NCBI RefSeq assembly: GCF_001956315.1
Contig: NZ_MOLY01000036.1
Coordinates: 1-64,000, forward strand
Length of the DNA: 64,000 bases
Origin: Sphingomonas montana
Lineage (GTDB): Bacteria; Pseudomonadota; Alphaproteobacteria; Sphingomonadales; Sphingomonadaceae
Direction: 5' to 3'
Shown: one piece after another, positions 26,523 through 36,949 of the stretch
Position numbering within the stretch: the first letter of the stretch is position 1
Layout: each line of letters begins with the position of its first letter
Program-made: the position numbers and the translations under genes
Notes under the pieces: model-generated
Seen by the model: the letters and a program-made list of their open reading frames with translations, nothing else
What the model was told of the DNA's origin: nothing
Database searches by the model: none

Positions 26523-28163
26523 TCAGACCCGAATGACCGACACGTCCACGACCGGCTTCTTGCCCGTCCAGTCCGACGCCGCGCGCCGCACGGACAGCCG
26601 GATCTTCTCGTTCAGCCGTGCCGCGTCGCGCTGACCGTTGCGCGCCGCTTCCTGCACCGCGCCACGCATCTCGACCAGGAAATCGTCGCGGTCTTCCTCC
26701 ACCGGCATGCCTTGGATGGTCACGCCCGGCTCGCCCACAATCCCGCCCTGCTTGTTCAGCGCGATCGCGATCGTGATGATGCCGTTCTGCGCGATCCGGC
26801 GGCGCTCGTTCAGCGCGGCGCCGTCCGCCGGCAGGATCACGTCGCCGTCCAGCACAAGCCGGCCGACCTTTTCATGGCCGACCAGCGCCGGGCCGTTCGG
26901 CGCGAGCCGCAACATCGTCCCGTTGGTCTGCACCACGCCCTTGGCGATGCCGTTGTCCACCGCGAACCGGGCATGTTCGGCCAGATGCCGCATCTCGCCA
27001 TGCACCGGCACGATGATCTCGGGCCGGATCCATTCGTACATCTGCTGCAGTTCCGGCCGACCGGGGTGACCCGACACATGCACGAACGCCTCGCGATCGG
27101 TGACCAGATGGACACCCTTCTGCGCCAGCCGGTTCTGGATGCGGCCGACTGCCACCTCATTGCCGGGGATCTGGCGCGACGAGAATATGACCGTGTCGCC
27201 CTGCGACAGCTTGATCTGGTGACTGTTGGTCGCGACCCGCGCGAGGGCGGCCCGGTCCTCGCCCTGTCCGCCCGTGGCGATGATCAGCAGCTCGGACGGC
27301 GGCACCCGCATCGCCGAATCGAAATCCAGCGTCTCGGGGAAGCCCTTCATATAGCCGGTCGCACGCGCGACCTTCAGGATGCGGTCGAGCGACCGGCCGG
27401 CCACGCACACTTTGCGGCCTGTCGCCACTGCGACCTCGCCCAGCGTCTGCACGCGCGCCGCGTTCGACGCGAAGCTCGTGACCATCACGCGGCCCTTGGC
27501 CTTGCCGACGACATCCATCAGGCCTTCGCGCACATCCGCTTCGGAACCCGACGCCTTCTCGTTGAACACGTTCGTCGAATCGCACACCAGCGCGGTGATG
27601 CCCTTGTCGCCGATCGACCGGATCAGGTCCGGGTTGGCGGGCTGACCGACCAGCGGCTGCGGGTCGAGCTTCCAGTCGCCGCTGTGGAACACGTTGCCGA
27701 ACTTGGTCTGGATGAACAGCCCGTTGGCTTCGGGAATCGAATGCGCCAGCGGTACGAACTGCACGCCGAACGGCCCGAGCTGCATCGCCCCGCCGACCGG
27801 GATAACATGCAGCGGCACCTTGCGCGCAAGGCCTTCTTCTTCCAGCTTGCCGCGGATCAGCCCGGCCGTAAACGGCGTGGCATAGATCGGCACCCCAAGG
27901 TCCGCCGCCAGATACGGGATCGCGCCGATATGATCCTCATGCCCGTGCGTGATGACCAGCCCGACCAGATCTTTGGCGCGCTTCTCGATGAAATCGAGGT
28001 CGGGCAGGATCACGTCGATACCGGGGAACTGCGGATCGGCAAAGGTCAGGCCCAGATCCACCATCAGCCATTTACCCTGCGTCCCGTACAGGTTCACGTT
28101 CATGCCGATCTCGCCCGACCCACCAAGGGCCAGGAACAACAACTCATTTCCGGGTTTCGTCAC
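26523..28163 (-). CDS. rnj: Ribonuclease J
   Basis: A 546-residue metallo-beta-lactamase/beta-CASP nuclease that trims and degrades RNA. The N-terminus carries FLALGGSGEIGMN and the zinc motif THGHEDH (HxHxDH) near residue 75; later motifs include CDSTNVF, the HVSGHPG segment and VHGEMRHL of the beta-CASP domain, and a C-terminal dimerisation tail. The start is GTG at 28163, with a purine-rich GAGAAGAGA run upstream and no better start nearby. It is downstream of coaX with 75 bp between, at the end of the nuo-birA-coaX-rnj series. Confidence 0.92.
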   Translation of the reverse strand: MTKPGNELLFLALGGSGEIGMNVNLYGTQGKWLMVDLGLTFADPQFPGIDVILPDLDFIEKRAKDLVGLVITHGHEDHIGAIPYLAADLGVPIYATPFTAGLIRGKLEEEGLARKVPLHVIPVGGAMQLGPFGVQFVPLAHSIPEANGLFIQTKFGNVFHSGDWKLDPQPLVGQPANPDLIRSIGDKGITALVCDSTNVFNEKASGSEADVREGLMDVVGKAKGRVMVTSFASNAARVQTLGEVAVATGRKVCVAGRSLDRILKVARATGYMKGFPETLDFDSAMRVPPSELLIIATGGQGEDRAALARVATNSHQIKLSQGDTVIFSSRQIPGNEVAVGRIQNRLAQKGVHLVTDREAFVHVSGHPGRPELQQMYEWIRPEIIVPVHGEMRHLAEHARFAVDNGIAKGVVQTNGTMLRLAPNGPALVGHEKVGRLVLDGDVILPADGAALNERRRIAQNGIITIAIALNKQGGIVGEPGVTIQGMPVEEDRDDFLVEMRGAVQEAARNGQRDAARLNEKIRLSVRRAASDWTGKKPVVDVSVIRV

Positions 28164-28238
28164 GCGTCTCTTCTCTCTTCACTATGCGCGTTCCCGCCGT
28201 CGAACCCATGACGAGGACGACGGCGTGGGGAACGGCGG

Positions 28239-29018
28239 TCAATCGCGGCGCAGCCGCTCGTACATCAGGCCTAGGCCCTGGATCGTCAGGTCGGGTTCGA
28301 TCGCGTCGAACACCGATGTATGCTTGTCGAACAAAGTGGCAAGCCCGCCGGTTGCGATCACCTTGACCGGTCGCCCGATCTCCGTCCGCATGCGCGCCAC
28401 CAGGCCCTCGATCATCGCGATATACCCCCAGTATATCCCGATCAGCATCTGGTCCTCGGTATTGCGCCCGATCAGGCTGTCCGTCGTCGGTGCCGCAATG
28501 GCAATCCGCGGCAGGCGCGCCGCCGCAGCGACCAGCGCGTCGAGTGACAGGTTGATACCGGGCGCGATGATCCCGCCCTTGTAGGCACCCTCGTAATCGA
28601 CCACGTCCAGCGTCGTCGCCGTGCCGAAATCGATGACGATACAATCGCCGGGATGCAGCGCATGCGCCGCGATCGTGTTGACCGCGCGGTCGCCACCCAC
28701 CGACCGCGGCTCGTCGACGTCCAGCGCGATGCCCCACTCGACCGGCGCCCGCCCGGCAACTAACGCCGTCGTTTCGAAATATTTCTGCGCCAGCACCTCC
28801 AGATTATGCAGCGCACGCGGCACGACGGTACACAGCATGACCGCCTCGACATCGCTGCGGGCGAACCCTTCCATGGTCAGCAACTGGTGGAGCCAAACCG
28901 CATATTCGTCCGCGGTCCGGCGCGGATCGGTCGCGATGCGCCAGCGCGTTACGATCCGCCGCCCATCGAGCAGCGCGAACACGACATTGGTATTCCCGGC
29001 ATCGATCGCAAGCAGCAT
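28239..29018 (-). CDS. coaX: Type III pantothenate kinase
   Basis: A 259-residue ASKHA-fold enzyme performing the first step of CoA synthesis. Motifs: [18 protein letters not shown] at the start (phosphate 1), [32 protein letters not shown] (catalytic and phosphate 2 region), [10 protein letters not shown] and the C-terminal IATGGLA. ATG 29018 is preferred over the longer frame because the conserved domain begins there and AAGGTGGAGG precedes it. A 1-kb non-coding gap separates it from birA, where related genomes usually have them close together. Confidence 0.94.
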   Translation of the reverse strand: MLLAIDAGNTNVVFALLDGRRIVTRWRIATDPRRTADEYAVWLHQLLTMEGFARSDVEAVMLCTVVPRALHNLEVLAQKYFETTALVAGRAPVEWGIALDVDEPRSVGGDRAVNTIAAHALHPGDCIVIDFGTATTLDVVDYEGAYKGGIIAPGINLSLDALVAAAARLPRIAIAAPTTDSLIGRNTEDQMLIGIYWGYIAMIEGLVARMRTEIGRPVKVIATGGLATLFDKHTSVFDAIEPDLTIQGLGLMYERLRRD

Positions 29019-30052
29019 GACCTCCACCTTAGCCCATCTCGCACGCAAGGTGTACCGCTTTGATTACGCGCCGCGCGACACGAAGCGCACGGCCGGTTGA
29101 TCCAGCCGGCGAGAAGGCAGTTGCGGACTCGCCTACCCCTCCAATTTCGTGGCTTCCGCACCCGAAACCGGACCTGGGCTTCCACCACCACTTCCGATCG
29201 CCCCGCCCCGAGCCCGTTCCAAGCGGATCAGTCTATCCCCCGCCAACGTAACGAGGACAGACCAGACATCGACATCGCTATCCCGAACACAGTCGGGCGG
29301 CTTCCGGAATGCAGCGAAGACACGCCCCGGCGTCAGAATGGGGTATCCGACGCCCGACGTCGTCACGAGCAGAAGGGGGTTGATCAGAACCGTCTATCCC
29401 AAACGAAGTCCAAGTGTCCGTCCATCGGAGTCGAAACGGCCACCAACACTTCCCGGCCACGCACTACGGACGTGCCCCGACCACGCATGGGATGAATGGA
29501 TCCGGCAGTGGTTCAAACAACACCCCTCCCGACCTGAACCCGCTTTCCGACCTGCTTAACATTCACCATTCGGCGCTGTGTCATCGAGAACTGCACCAGA
29601 GCGATCACAGCCAGACCCGGATATTCACCCCGCCCCGCCCCGCCCCGCGCAGGCGCAGGCGCAGGATCACAGGTGGTATCGTTCGTGGTCCTAATCCTTG
29701 CTGGCGGGCGGGGGGTAGAAGCGCACGCAGTTGAACCGGCGTTCCCGCCCAGACCAGGATCGCTGCGGCCAATTAACGTGGATCCGATTCCGTTTGGTTC
29801 GAGCCTGTCGAGAACCCGGCACCGAGGTGGTGCCGAGCTCGAAACAGGCCGACGGGAGCGTCAACCTGCGTGATATGTCAGGCCTCGCTCATGACGGTCC
29901 GTCTTTCAGCGCAGGCCCGAAGATCGCAGCGAAGGCCACTCAGCGTACGCCTGATGGCATGTGCTCCGGGCGTAGGCTCAACCCACGATATCCCAGCAGA
30001 GCGATCGGCATCTGCCTCGCACCCGCCGTTCCGCTTCGCCATCACCCGCCCA
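29019..30052. other. One-kilobase gene-free stretch between birA and coaX
   Basis: No open frame here shows family resemblance, a good ribosome site and typical codon use together. Short frames at 29133-29366 (minus) and 29149-29559 (plus) overlap one another and look like noise or remnants. A family C repeat lies at 29788-29855. The stretch contains low-complexity runs such as CCCCGCCCCGCCCCG near 29632. It could be the trace of a decayed gene or an insertion scar. Confidence 0.55.
29788..29855. repeat. Family C repeat, copy 3
   Basis: CCGTTTGGTTCGAGCCTGTC and GAGAACC are followed by an imperfect inverted arm (GAGCTCGAAACAGGCC), with an inner GGCACC/GGTGCC palindrome. It is related to copies at 5241-5294 and 11743-11850, but the arms have diverged. 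Confidence 0.65.
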
Positions 30053-30760
30053 TTACAACAGGAAAACGTCCCCCGCATGCACTGTACGCACCGTCTCCGC
30101 GGTGCGCAGCAACAGCCCCCCGTCGCGGTCCAGCCCCGCGAACAGCCCGTCGACCGCCGTGTTGCCGCTTCGAACGCGCAGCGCCGCCCCGATCGGATGC
30201 GCCGCCGCCAGCCAGCGCTGCCGCACCGGCTCCAGCCCCGCCGATCGCCAGGTCGCGATCCAGTAGGTCATCAGATCGGCGAGGATATCGAGGAAGTCCG
30301 CCGGTGTCGGCGCGGTGCCGATCAGGCTCGCCACCGAGACGGTCGCGCGATCGGCAATCGACGGCGCCGAACGAAGATTGACTCCGAACCCGACGACGAC
30401 CGCATCGCCCTGTCGTTCCAGCAGGATTCCCGACAGCTTGGCATCCCCAACGACCAAATCGTTCGGCCATTTGATCCGGACGTCCAGTCCCGGCACCGCC
30501 ACCGTGACACTCTCGTGCAGCGCCACCGCCGCGACCAGCGCCAGCGTCGGCGCAGGTGGATCGCCGGGGTGGACCCGGACCAGCGTCGATGCGGACAGGT
30601 TACCCGTATCGGAAGACCAGGCCCGGCCCTGCCGTCCACGCCCGCTGATTTGGCGCTCGGCCCGGATCCAGCATCCCTCGCTCGCCCCGTCCCGGGCGCG
30701 CGCCATCATGTCGTCGTTGGTCGATCCGGTCTCGGCGACCGTCTCGACCCGGGGCGTCAG
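30053..30760 (-). CDS. birA: Biotin--[acetyl-CoA-carboxylase] ligase (monofunctional BirA)
   Basis: A 235-residue biotin protein ligase without the N-terminal DNA-binding domain. Motifs: ETGSTNDDMM at the start, SGRGRQGRAWSS (biotinyl-AMP loop), STLVR, the KWPNDLVVGDAKLSGILLE segment with the catalytic lysine, and GFGVNLRSAP. No ATG, GTG or TTG exists upstream of the TGSTN motif without running deep into nuoN. CTG at 30760-30758 overlaps the nuoN TGA as CTGA, with GAAGG about ten bases earlier, and gives the family length. Starting later, at the MM pair, would lose a conserved motif. It should attach biotin to carboxylases. Confidence 0.88.
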   Translation of the reverse strand: MTPRVETVAETGSTNDDMMARARDGASEGCWIRAERQISGRGRQGRAWSSDTGNLSASTLVRVHPGDPPAPTLALVAAVALHESVTVAVPGLDVRIKWPNDLVVGDAKLSGILLERQGDAVVVGFGVNLRSAPSIADRATVSVASLIGTAPTPADFLDILADLMTYWIATWRSAGLEPVRQRWLAAAHPIGAALRVRSGNTAVDGLFAGLDRDGGLLLRTAETVRTVHAGDVFLL

Positions 30761-32208
30761 AACAGCGCCTTCGCGGCGTTCAGCGCCAGCAGACCCAACG
30801 GCCCGATCATCAGGTAACCAAGCGGCGAGACCACCACCGCAGCGACCGCGATCAAACCACCTTCGACCCGACTGCCGCCCGGCGCGAACGCCTCGGCGGG
30901 CTCGTCGAAGTACATCGTCTTGATGATCCGCAGATAATAATAAGCGCCGATGACCGACGTCGCGATGCCGATCATCGCCAGCGGCCACAGCCCGATATCC
31001 ACGACTGCATCAAACACCAGGAACTTCGGCCAGAAGCCGAACAGCGGCGGGATCCCGGCCAGCGAGAACATGAACATCGCCATCGCTGCCGCCAGGGCAG
31101 GTCGCGTCCGCGACAGGCCCGACAGGCTCGCAATCGTCTCGACCGGCGCACCGCGTGCATTGCGCATCTGCAACACTACCAGGAACGCACCCAGCGTCAT
31201 TGCGACATACACCGCCATGTAGGTGAGCACCGCCGACACGCCGAGCGCCGTGCCCGGAACCAGCCCGAACAGCGCGAACCCGACATTGTTGATCGAAGAA
31301 TAGGCCAGCAGCCGCTTGATGTTGCTCTGCCCGATCGCCGCCACACCGCCGAGGATGGTGGAGGCGAGCGCACAGAAGATCACGATCTGCCGCCACTCCT
31401 CGGTCGCCGGCCCCATCGCCTCGATCGCGACGCGCAGCAGCAGCGCCATCGCCGCCACCTTCTGCGCGGTCGCGAACAGCGCGGTCACGGGGGTCGGCGC
31501 ACCTTCATAGACGTCGGGCGTCCACATGTGGAACGGCACGGCGGAAATCTTGAACGCGAGACCGGCGAACACGAACACCAGACCGAACAGCCGCCCGAGG
31601 CGAACCGGCTCCTCGGCCGGGGTCCCGAACACCGCGGCAATGCCACCGAAATCCGTCGTGCCCGTGAAGCCGTACACCAGCGAGATACCATAGAGCAGGA
31701 TGCCGGACGCCAGCGCGCCCAGCACGAAATACTTCAGTCCCGCCTCCGCCGAACGCGTATCGCGGCGCATGAACGACGCCAGCACATAGGCGGCCAGACT
31801 CTGCAGCTCCAGACCGACATAGAGCGTCAGCAGGTCGCCGGCCGACACCATCATGCCCATGCCGACCGCCGACAGAAGGATGAGCACCGGATATTCCGCG
31901 CGCATCGATCCGCCGTCCGCAAAGAAGCGCGGCGCGATGATGATCCCGACCGCACAGGCGATATAGATCAGCAGCTTGGCGAAGGCGGCGAACGCGTCCG
32001 CCTGGTACAGCCCGCCGAAACCGGGCCCGCCCTGACCCGCGGGGCCAAGCAGCAGGAACGCCGCCGCCGTCAGCAGCGCGACCGATGCGATGCTGATCGC
32101 GCGGGTGGCCGTGTCACCGCCCCATGCGCACCACAGCAGCAGCGCGATGGCGCCCACCGACAACAACAGTTCGGGCGCCGTCAGCGCGATTGAGGACAAG
32201 GTCGACAT
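30757..32208 (-). CDS. nuoN: NADH-quinone oxidoreductase subunit N
   Basis: A 483-residue antiporter-like membrane subunit of complex I with about 14 hydrophobic helices. Typical segments are TLYVGLELQSLAAYVLA (with the key Glu), FKISAVPFHMWTPDVYEGAPTPVTA (conserved Lys and discontinuous-helix region), and LAYSSINNVGFAL. It helps translocate protons. ATG 32208 shares one base with the nuoM stop (TGATG). The end overlaps the apparent CTG start of birA, tying respiratory and biotin-ligase genes into one transcript. Confidence 0.95.
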   Translation of the reverse strand: MSTLSSIALTAPELLLSVGAIALLLWCAWGGDTATRAISIASVALLTAAAFLLLGPAGQGGPGFGGLYQADAFAAFAKLLIYIACAVGIIIAPRFFADGGSMRAEYPVLILLSAVGMGMMVSAGDLLTLYVGLELQSLAAYVLASFMRRDTRSAEAGLKYFVLGALASGILLYGISLVYGFTGTTDFGGIAAVFGTPAEEPVRLGRLFGLVFVFAGLAFKISAVPFHMWTPDVYEGAPTPVTALFATAQKVAAMALLLRVAIEAMGPATEEWRQIVIFCALASTILGGVAAIGQSNIKRLLAYSSINNVGFALFGLVPGTALGVSAVLTYMAVYVAMTLGAFLVVLQMRNARGAPVETIASLSGLSRTRPALAAAMAMFMFSLAGIPPLFGFWPKFLVFDAVVDIGLWPLAMIGIATSVIGAYYYLRIIKTMYFDEPAEAFAPGGSRVEGGLIAVAAVVVSPLGYLMIGPLGLLALNAAKALF

Positions 32209-33782
32209 CAGTGCGCTCCGCCATGTTCGGCTGCGTGGGCGGGTTCGGCTGCGTGGGCGGGAGCTATGGCGCGTCCGGCGGTCGGCTGCGCGTCGCTCGA
32301 CGGGCGCGCCCGGTCGAGCCGCGTCAACACAAAGCCGACATCCTTGGCCATCGGTGCCATGAAGCTCTGCGGATAGACGCCCATCCACAGGACGACCGCC
32401 GCGATCGGCACGAGCAGCGCATATTCGCGCATGCTCAGGTCGGTCATGGCGGCCACGTCCGGCTTCTCGAGCGGACCGTAGACGACCCGGCGGTAGAGAT
32501 AGAGCATATATGCCGCACCCAGGATGATCCCGGTCACCGCGACGAAGCCCGCGATGCTGCTGATCTGGTAAACGCCCATCATCGCCAGGAACTCGCCGAC
32601 GAAGCCCGACGTACCCGGCAACCCGACCGAAGCCATGGTGAACAGCAGGAACAGCAACGCATAGGCCGGCATGTTCTGCGCGACCCCGCCGTACCGGTCG
32701 ATCTCCCGCGTATGCAGCCGGTCGTAGACCACACCGACGCAGAGGAAGAGTGCGCCGGATACGAGGCCATGGCTCAGCATAACCATCAGGCTGCCCTCGA
32801 GCCCCTGACGGTTGAACGCGAACAGCCCGAACGTCACGAACGCCATGTGTGCGACGGACGAATAGGCAATCAGCTTCTTCATGTCGCTCTGCACCAGGGC
32901 CACAAGCGAGGTGTACACGATCGCCACCATACTCAGCCCCAGCACCAGCCAGACCAGCTGCGCGGACGCCTCCGGAAACATTGGCAGCGAGAAACGGATA
33001 AAGCCGTAGCCACCCATCTTCAGCAGCACGCCCGCCAGGATCACCGATCCTGCGGTCGGCGCCTGGACGTGCGCGTCCGGCAACCAGGTATGGACCGGCC
33101 ACATCGGCATTTTCACCGCGAAAGAGGCGAAGAACGCTAGGAACAGCCAAGTTTGCGCCTGGACCGGGAAGTCGTGCGCCATGAGGGCGGGCACCGACGT
33201 CGTCCCGGCCTCGCGCGCCATCCACAGCATCGCGACCAGCATCAGGACCGAACCCAGCAGCGTGTACAGGAAGAACTTGTAACTGGCGTAGATCCGCTCC
33301 GCACCGCCCCAGATGCCGATGATGAGGTACATCGGAATCAGTCCGGCCTCGAAGAAAATATAGAACAGGAACAGGTCCTGCGCCGCGAACACGCCGATCA
33401 TCAGCGTTTCCATCAACAGGAACGCCGCCATATATTCCGGCACCCGCTTGGTGATCGCGATCCAGCTTGCCCCGATGCAGATCGGCATCAGGAACACCGA
33501 CAGCATGATGAGCATCAGCGCGATGCCGTCGATCCCCATCGCCCAGGCGAAACGCCCGAACACCGGCGCATATTCCTGGAACTGCCACTGCGCGCCGCCG
33601 ACGTCGAACGATGTCCACAACAGCACGCCCAGCGCGAAGTCGATCAGCGTGGCGGCCAGCGCCAGCCAGCGCGCGGTCGCTGCCTTCTGCTCCGGTGCGC
33701 CCGGCATCAGCAGGCAGAGCACCGCCGCGACCGCAGGGACCGCGATCATGATCGATAGGATGGGAAACCCGAGCACGTTCAC
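32208..33782 (-). CDS. nuoM: NADH-quinone oxidoreductase subunit M
   Basis: A 524-residue antiporter-like proton-pumping subunit of complex I. Recognisable are [17 protein letters not shown] with the essential Glu, [20 protein letters not shown] with the conserved Lys, [12 protein letters not shown] and [11 protein letters not shown]. The start is GTG at 33782, preceded by a GGGGGTG run. The C-terminus is unusual: a soluble tail of about 35 residues ending in repeated PAHAAE units and HGGAH, histidine-rich. It sits 79 bp after nuoL and shares a base with nuoN. Confidence 0.95.
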   Translation of the reverse strand: MNVLGFPILSIMIAVPAVAAVLCLLMPGAPEQKAATARWLALAATLIDFALGVLLWTSFDVGGAQWQFQEYAPVFGRFAWAMGIDGIALMLIMLSVFLMPICIGASWIAITKRVPEYMAAFLLMETLMIGVFAAQDLFLFYIFFEAGLIPMYLIIGIWGGAERIYASYKFFLYTLLGSVLMLVAMLWMAREAGTTSVPALMAHDFPVQAQTWLFLAFFASFAVKMPMWPVHTWLPDAHVQAPTAGSVILAGVLLKMGGYGFIRFSLPMFPEASAQLVWLVLGLSMVAIVYTSLVALVQSDMKKLIAYSSVAHMAFVTFGLFAFNRQGLEGSLMVMLSHGLVSGALFLCVGVVYDRLHTREIDRYGGVAQNMPAYALLFLLFTMASVGLPGTSGFVGEFLAMMGVYQISSIAGFVAVTGIILGAAYMLYLYRRVVYGPLEKPDVAAMTDLSMREYALLVPIAAVVLWMGVYPQSFMAPMAKDVGFVLTRLDRARPSSDAQPTAGRAIAPAHAAEPAHAAEHGGAH

Positions 33783-33861
33783 TTCACCCCCGCCGTGGCC
33801 CGGACCATGCCCGAAGCGCGCGTCGCCTTTACCATACCCATTGCAATGGCCGACATGCCAG

Positions 33862-35943
33862 TCACCGCGTCATCGCCCAGGTCGCCGCGGCCGCAAGGCC
33901 CAGCAGCATGACCAGCGCATAGGTGTAGAGATAACCGGACTGCAACCGCCGGGTCAGCACGCCGCCGCCGACCACCAGCCGGGCGAGCCCGTTCGGCCCG
34001 AACCGGTCGATCGTCCCCTGATCGCCGCGCTTCCACAGCATCCGACCGATCGCAAAGGCCGGCCGCACGAACAGGAACGCGTACAACTCGTCAAAATACC
34101 ATTTGTTGAGCAGGAAGGCATACAACCCGCCAAAGGTGGCAGCGACCCGCCCCGGAATGCTGGTGTTCAACACATAGGCCCAGAGCGCAAGCAGGAAACC
34201 GACGGCCATCGCGACCGTGGCGGACAGTTTCACCCATTCCGGCACGCCGTGCATCGCATGCATCAGATGTTCGTTGAAAGCGAGGCTGCCCGACCAGAAG
34301 GCCGCGCCATGTTCGGCGCCGATGAACGGCTCGTGGAACACGAAGCCGGCGAAGACCGCGCCGATCGTCAGCACGACCAGTGGCACCAGCATCGGCCACG
34401 GGCTCTCATGCGGATGATAACCCGCCGTCCCGGTCGCCACATCGTGCGAGCCAGCGTCATGGGCATGCGGCGCATGGCCGGCGTCCTCGGCCGCGGCCGG
34501 GTCGTCATGGCCATGCGTCGCGTCATGTCCATGACCGTGCGCATCGTGCACCGCATGCTGGATATGCTCTGACCCGGCCCAGCGCGGCGCGCCGAAGAAG
34601 GTCAGGAACATCAGCCGCCACGAATAGAAACTGGTCAGCAGCGCTGCGAACACGCCCACCCCGAACGCGATCTGCCCCGCATCACTGCCGGCGGCATAGG
34701 TCGCCTCGATGATCGCGTCCTTGGAATAGAAGCCCGCGAAGCCGAACACCTCCGCAACGCCGACCCCGGTGATGGCCAACGTCCCGGCCAGCATCGCCCA
34801 GAAAGTGATCGGAATCGATTTCCGCAGGCCACCGTAGAACCGCATGTCCTGCTCATGATGCATCGCATGGATAACTGAACCGGCCCCCAGGAACAGCAGC
34901 GCCTTGAAGAAGGCATGCGTGAACAAGTGGAACATCGCCGCACCATACGCCCCGACGCCCGCGGCGAAGAACATGTAGCCCAGCTGCGAACAGGTCGAAT
35001 AGGCGATCACGCGCTTGATATCGGTCTGCACCAGCCCAACCGTCGCAGCGAACAGAGCGGTGGCGGCCCCCACATAGGTCACCACCGTCAGCGCGGTCGG
35101 CGACACTTCGAACATCGGCGACAGGCGACACACCATGAACACGCCCGCAGTCACCATCGTGGCCGCGTGGATCAGCGCGGAGACCGGCGTCGGCCCCTCC
35201 ATCGCGTCCGGCAGCCAGGTATGCAGCCCGAGCTGCGCCGACTTGCCCATCGCGCCGACGAACAGCAGCAGGCAGAGCACGGTCATCGTGTCGAACCGGC
35301 CGCCCAGGAACCCGATCGTCGATCCGGCCATGCCCGGCGCCGCCGCCAGGATCGCCGGGATCGACACGGTGCCGAACACGAGAAACGTCCCGAAGATACC
35401 CAGCGAGAAACCGAAATCACCCACGCGATTGACCACGAACGCCTTGATCGCCGCCGCGTTCGCGCTCGGCTTCCTGTACCAGAAGCCGATCAGCAGATAG
35501 GACGCCAACCCGACGCCTTCCCAGCCGAAGAACATCTGGATCAGATTGTCCGACGTCACCAGCATCAGCATGGCGAAGGTGAACAGCGACAGGTAGGCGA
35601 AGAACCGCGGCTGATCCGGGTCCTCCGCCATATAGCCCCAGCTATACAGGTGGACGAGCGCCGATACCGACGTGATGACGACCAGCATGACGGCAGTCAG
35701 CGCATCGACGCGCAACGCCCAGTCGACCGCCAGATCGCCCGACCGGATGAACGGCAGCACGGTCTCGACATGCGCGGTCATCGTGCCGCCCAGGAAACCC
35801 AGAAAAATCGGCCAGCTGAGCGCGCAGGCGGCGAACAGCCCGGCGGTGGTGATGAGCTTCGACGGCACGGCGCCGATCATTCGCTGGCCCAGGCCCGCGA
35901 CGATGGCTGCCAGCAACGGCAGGAAGACGATGACGGCAATCAC
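33862..35943 (-). CDS. nuoL: NADH-quinone oxidoreductase subunit L
   Basis: A 693-residue distal proton-pumping subunit of complex I. Marks include [51 protein letters not shown] in the central antiporter region, [18 protein letters not shown], and the lateral C-terminal helix that braces subunits M and N. A loop near residues 475-530 is rich in His and Asp ([14 protein letters not shown] and following), common in this lineage and possibly metal-binding. The start is GTG at 35943, eight bases after the nuoK stop. Confidence 0.95.
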   Translation of the reverse strand: MIAVIVFLPLLAAIVAGLGQRMIGAVPSKLITTAGLFAACALSWPIFLGFLGGTMTAHVETVLPFIRSGDLAVDWALRVDALTAVMLVVITSVSALVHLYSWGYMAEDPDQPRFFAYLSLFTFAMLMLVTSDNLIQMFFGWEGVGLASYLLIGFWYRKPSANAAAIKAFVVNRVGDFGFSLGIFGTFLVFGTVSIPAILAAAPGMAGSTIGFLGGRFDTMTVLCLLLFVGAMGKSAQLGLHTWLPDAMEGPTPVSALIHAATMVTAGVFMVCRLSPMFEVSPTALTVVTYVGAATALFAATVGLVQTDIKRVIAYSTCSQLGYMFFAAGVGAYGAAMFHLFTHAFFKALLFLGAGSVIHAMHHEQDMRFYGGLRKSIPITFWAMLAGTLAITGVGVAEVFGFAGFYSKDAIIEATYAAGSDAGQIAFGVGVFAALLTSFYSWRLMFLTFFGAPRWAGSEHIQHAVHDAHGHGHDATHGHDDPAAAEDAGHAPHAHDAGSHDVATGTAGYHPHESPWPMLVPLVVLTIGAVFAGFVFHEPFIGAEHGAAFWSGSLAFNEHLMHAMHGVPEWVKLSATVAMAVGFLLALWAYVLNTSIPGRVAATFGGLYAFLLNKWYFDELYAFLFVRPAFAIGRMLWKRGDQGTIDRFGPNGLARLVVGGGVLTRRLQSGYLYTYALVMLLGLAAAATWAMTR

Positions 35944-35951
35944 GGTGCGAA

Positions 35952-36257
35952 CTACCCCTTCATCCGGTTGACGTCGTCAACCAGGATCGTGCCGCGTCCG
36001 CGGAAATAGATGACGAGGATGGCGAGACCGATCGCAGCCTCGCCGGCGGCCACGGTCAGCACGAACATCGCGAACACCTGCCCCACCAGATCGCCGAGAT
36101 AGGCGGAGAAGGCGACCAGGTTGATATTCACGCTCAGCAGGATCAGCTCGATCGCCATCAGGATGATGATGATGTTCTTCCGGTTCAGGAAGATGCCGAA
36201 CACGCCCATCGAAAACAGGATGGCCGATACCACCAGGAAATGCTGGATCCCGATCAC
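35952..36257 (-). CDS. nuoK: NADH-quinone oxidoreductase subunit K
   Basis: A 101-residue, three-helix membrane subunit of the complex I proton path. [19 protein letters not shown] carries the conserved membrane Glu, and [15 protein letters not shown] the second. The start is GTG at 36257, overlapping the nuoJ TGA as GTGA; the longer open frame upstream is nuoJ read in another frame. Length matches the family. Confidence 0.95.
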   Translation of the reverse strand: MIGIQHFLVVSAILFSMGVFGIFLNRKNIIIILMAIELILLSVNINLVAFSAYLGDLVGQVFAMFVLTVAAGEAAIGLAILVIYFRGRGTILVDDVNRMKG

Positions 36258-36868
36258 AGCGTCACTCCCTTGCCCGACGGCTGATCCGATACGTTGCGCA
36301 CCGCATCCTGCGGCCGGCGCTGGTTCTGACGGCTGATATTCTGCGCTCGCACGCCGCTCCGTGTCCGGTGGGTCAGCACGATCGCACCGATCATCGCGAC
36401 CAGCAGCACCAGTCCGGCTGCCTCGAAGATATACAGATATCGCGTGTAGAGCAGCGTACCGAGCGCCTGGATGTTGGACATGCCTTCCGGCGTGGGCGAC
36501 GTCGCCGCACCCAGCCCGATGCCGCCAGCATTCCAGGCACCCACCGCGAAGATGATCTCCACCGCCAGCACGATGACCAGCAGCACGCCGAACGGCAGAT
36601 AGCGCCCGAAGCCGGCGCGCAGCTCGGAAAAGTCGATATCCAGCATCATGACGACGAACAGGAACAGCACAGCCACCGCGCCGACGTACACGATGACGAG
36701 TAGCATCGCGATGAACTCCGCCCCCACCAGCACCATGAGGCCTGCGGCGTTGAAGAACGCCAGGATGAGCCACAACACCGAATGGACCGGGTTTCGCGCG
36801 ACGATCGTCAACGCGCCTGACGCGATGACCAGCGTGGCGAACAGGTAGAAGGCGATCGTCTGGATCAA
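36254..36868 (-). CDS. nuoJ: NADH-quinone oxidoreductase subunit J
   Basis: A 204-residue membrane subunit of complex I with five helices: [18 protein letters not shown] at the start, [20 protein letters not shown] and the conserved [19 protein letters not shown]. The C-terminal 35 residues are polar and longer than many homologues. The start is TTG at 36868 (reading MIQTIAFYL), which fits the family N-terminus; GAGGA lies about eleven bases upstream and no ATG or GTG is available. A strong hairpin lies between this gene and nuoI. Confidence 0.93.
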   Translation of the reverse strand: MIQTIAFYLFATLVIASGALTIVARNPVHSVLWLILAFFNAAGLMVLVGAEFIAMLLVIVYVGAVAVLFLFVVMMLDIDFSELRAGFGRYLPFGVLLVIVLAVEIIFAVGAWNAGGIGLGAATSPTPEGMSNIQALGTLLYTRYLYIFEAAGLVLLVAMIGAIVLTHRTRSGVRAQNISRQNQRRPQDAVRNVSDQPSGKGVTL

Positions 36869-36901
36869 AGCGAAACGGTCCTCAAACCGGTGGGCGTCCG
36901 A

Positions 36902-36936
36902 CCCGCGCCGCCTTCCGTTACGGACGACGGCGCGGG
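36902..36936. other. Hairpin between nuoI and nuoJ
   Basis: CCCGCGCCG (36902-36910) and CGGCGCGGG (36928-36936) are perfect 9-bp arms, with an inner CCG-TTA-CGG stem. It lies in the 81-bp gap after nuoI inside an otherwise tightly packed operon, with no T-run, so it may mark RNA processing or set relative expression rather than end transcription. Confidence 0.6.
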
Positions 36937-36949
36937 AGTCGAGCGGGCC

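Noticed and set aside
29133-29559. Overlapping short ORFs on both strands between birA and coaX
   Set aside because: Neither has recognisable domains or a supported start; they overlap one another and probably arise by chance.
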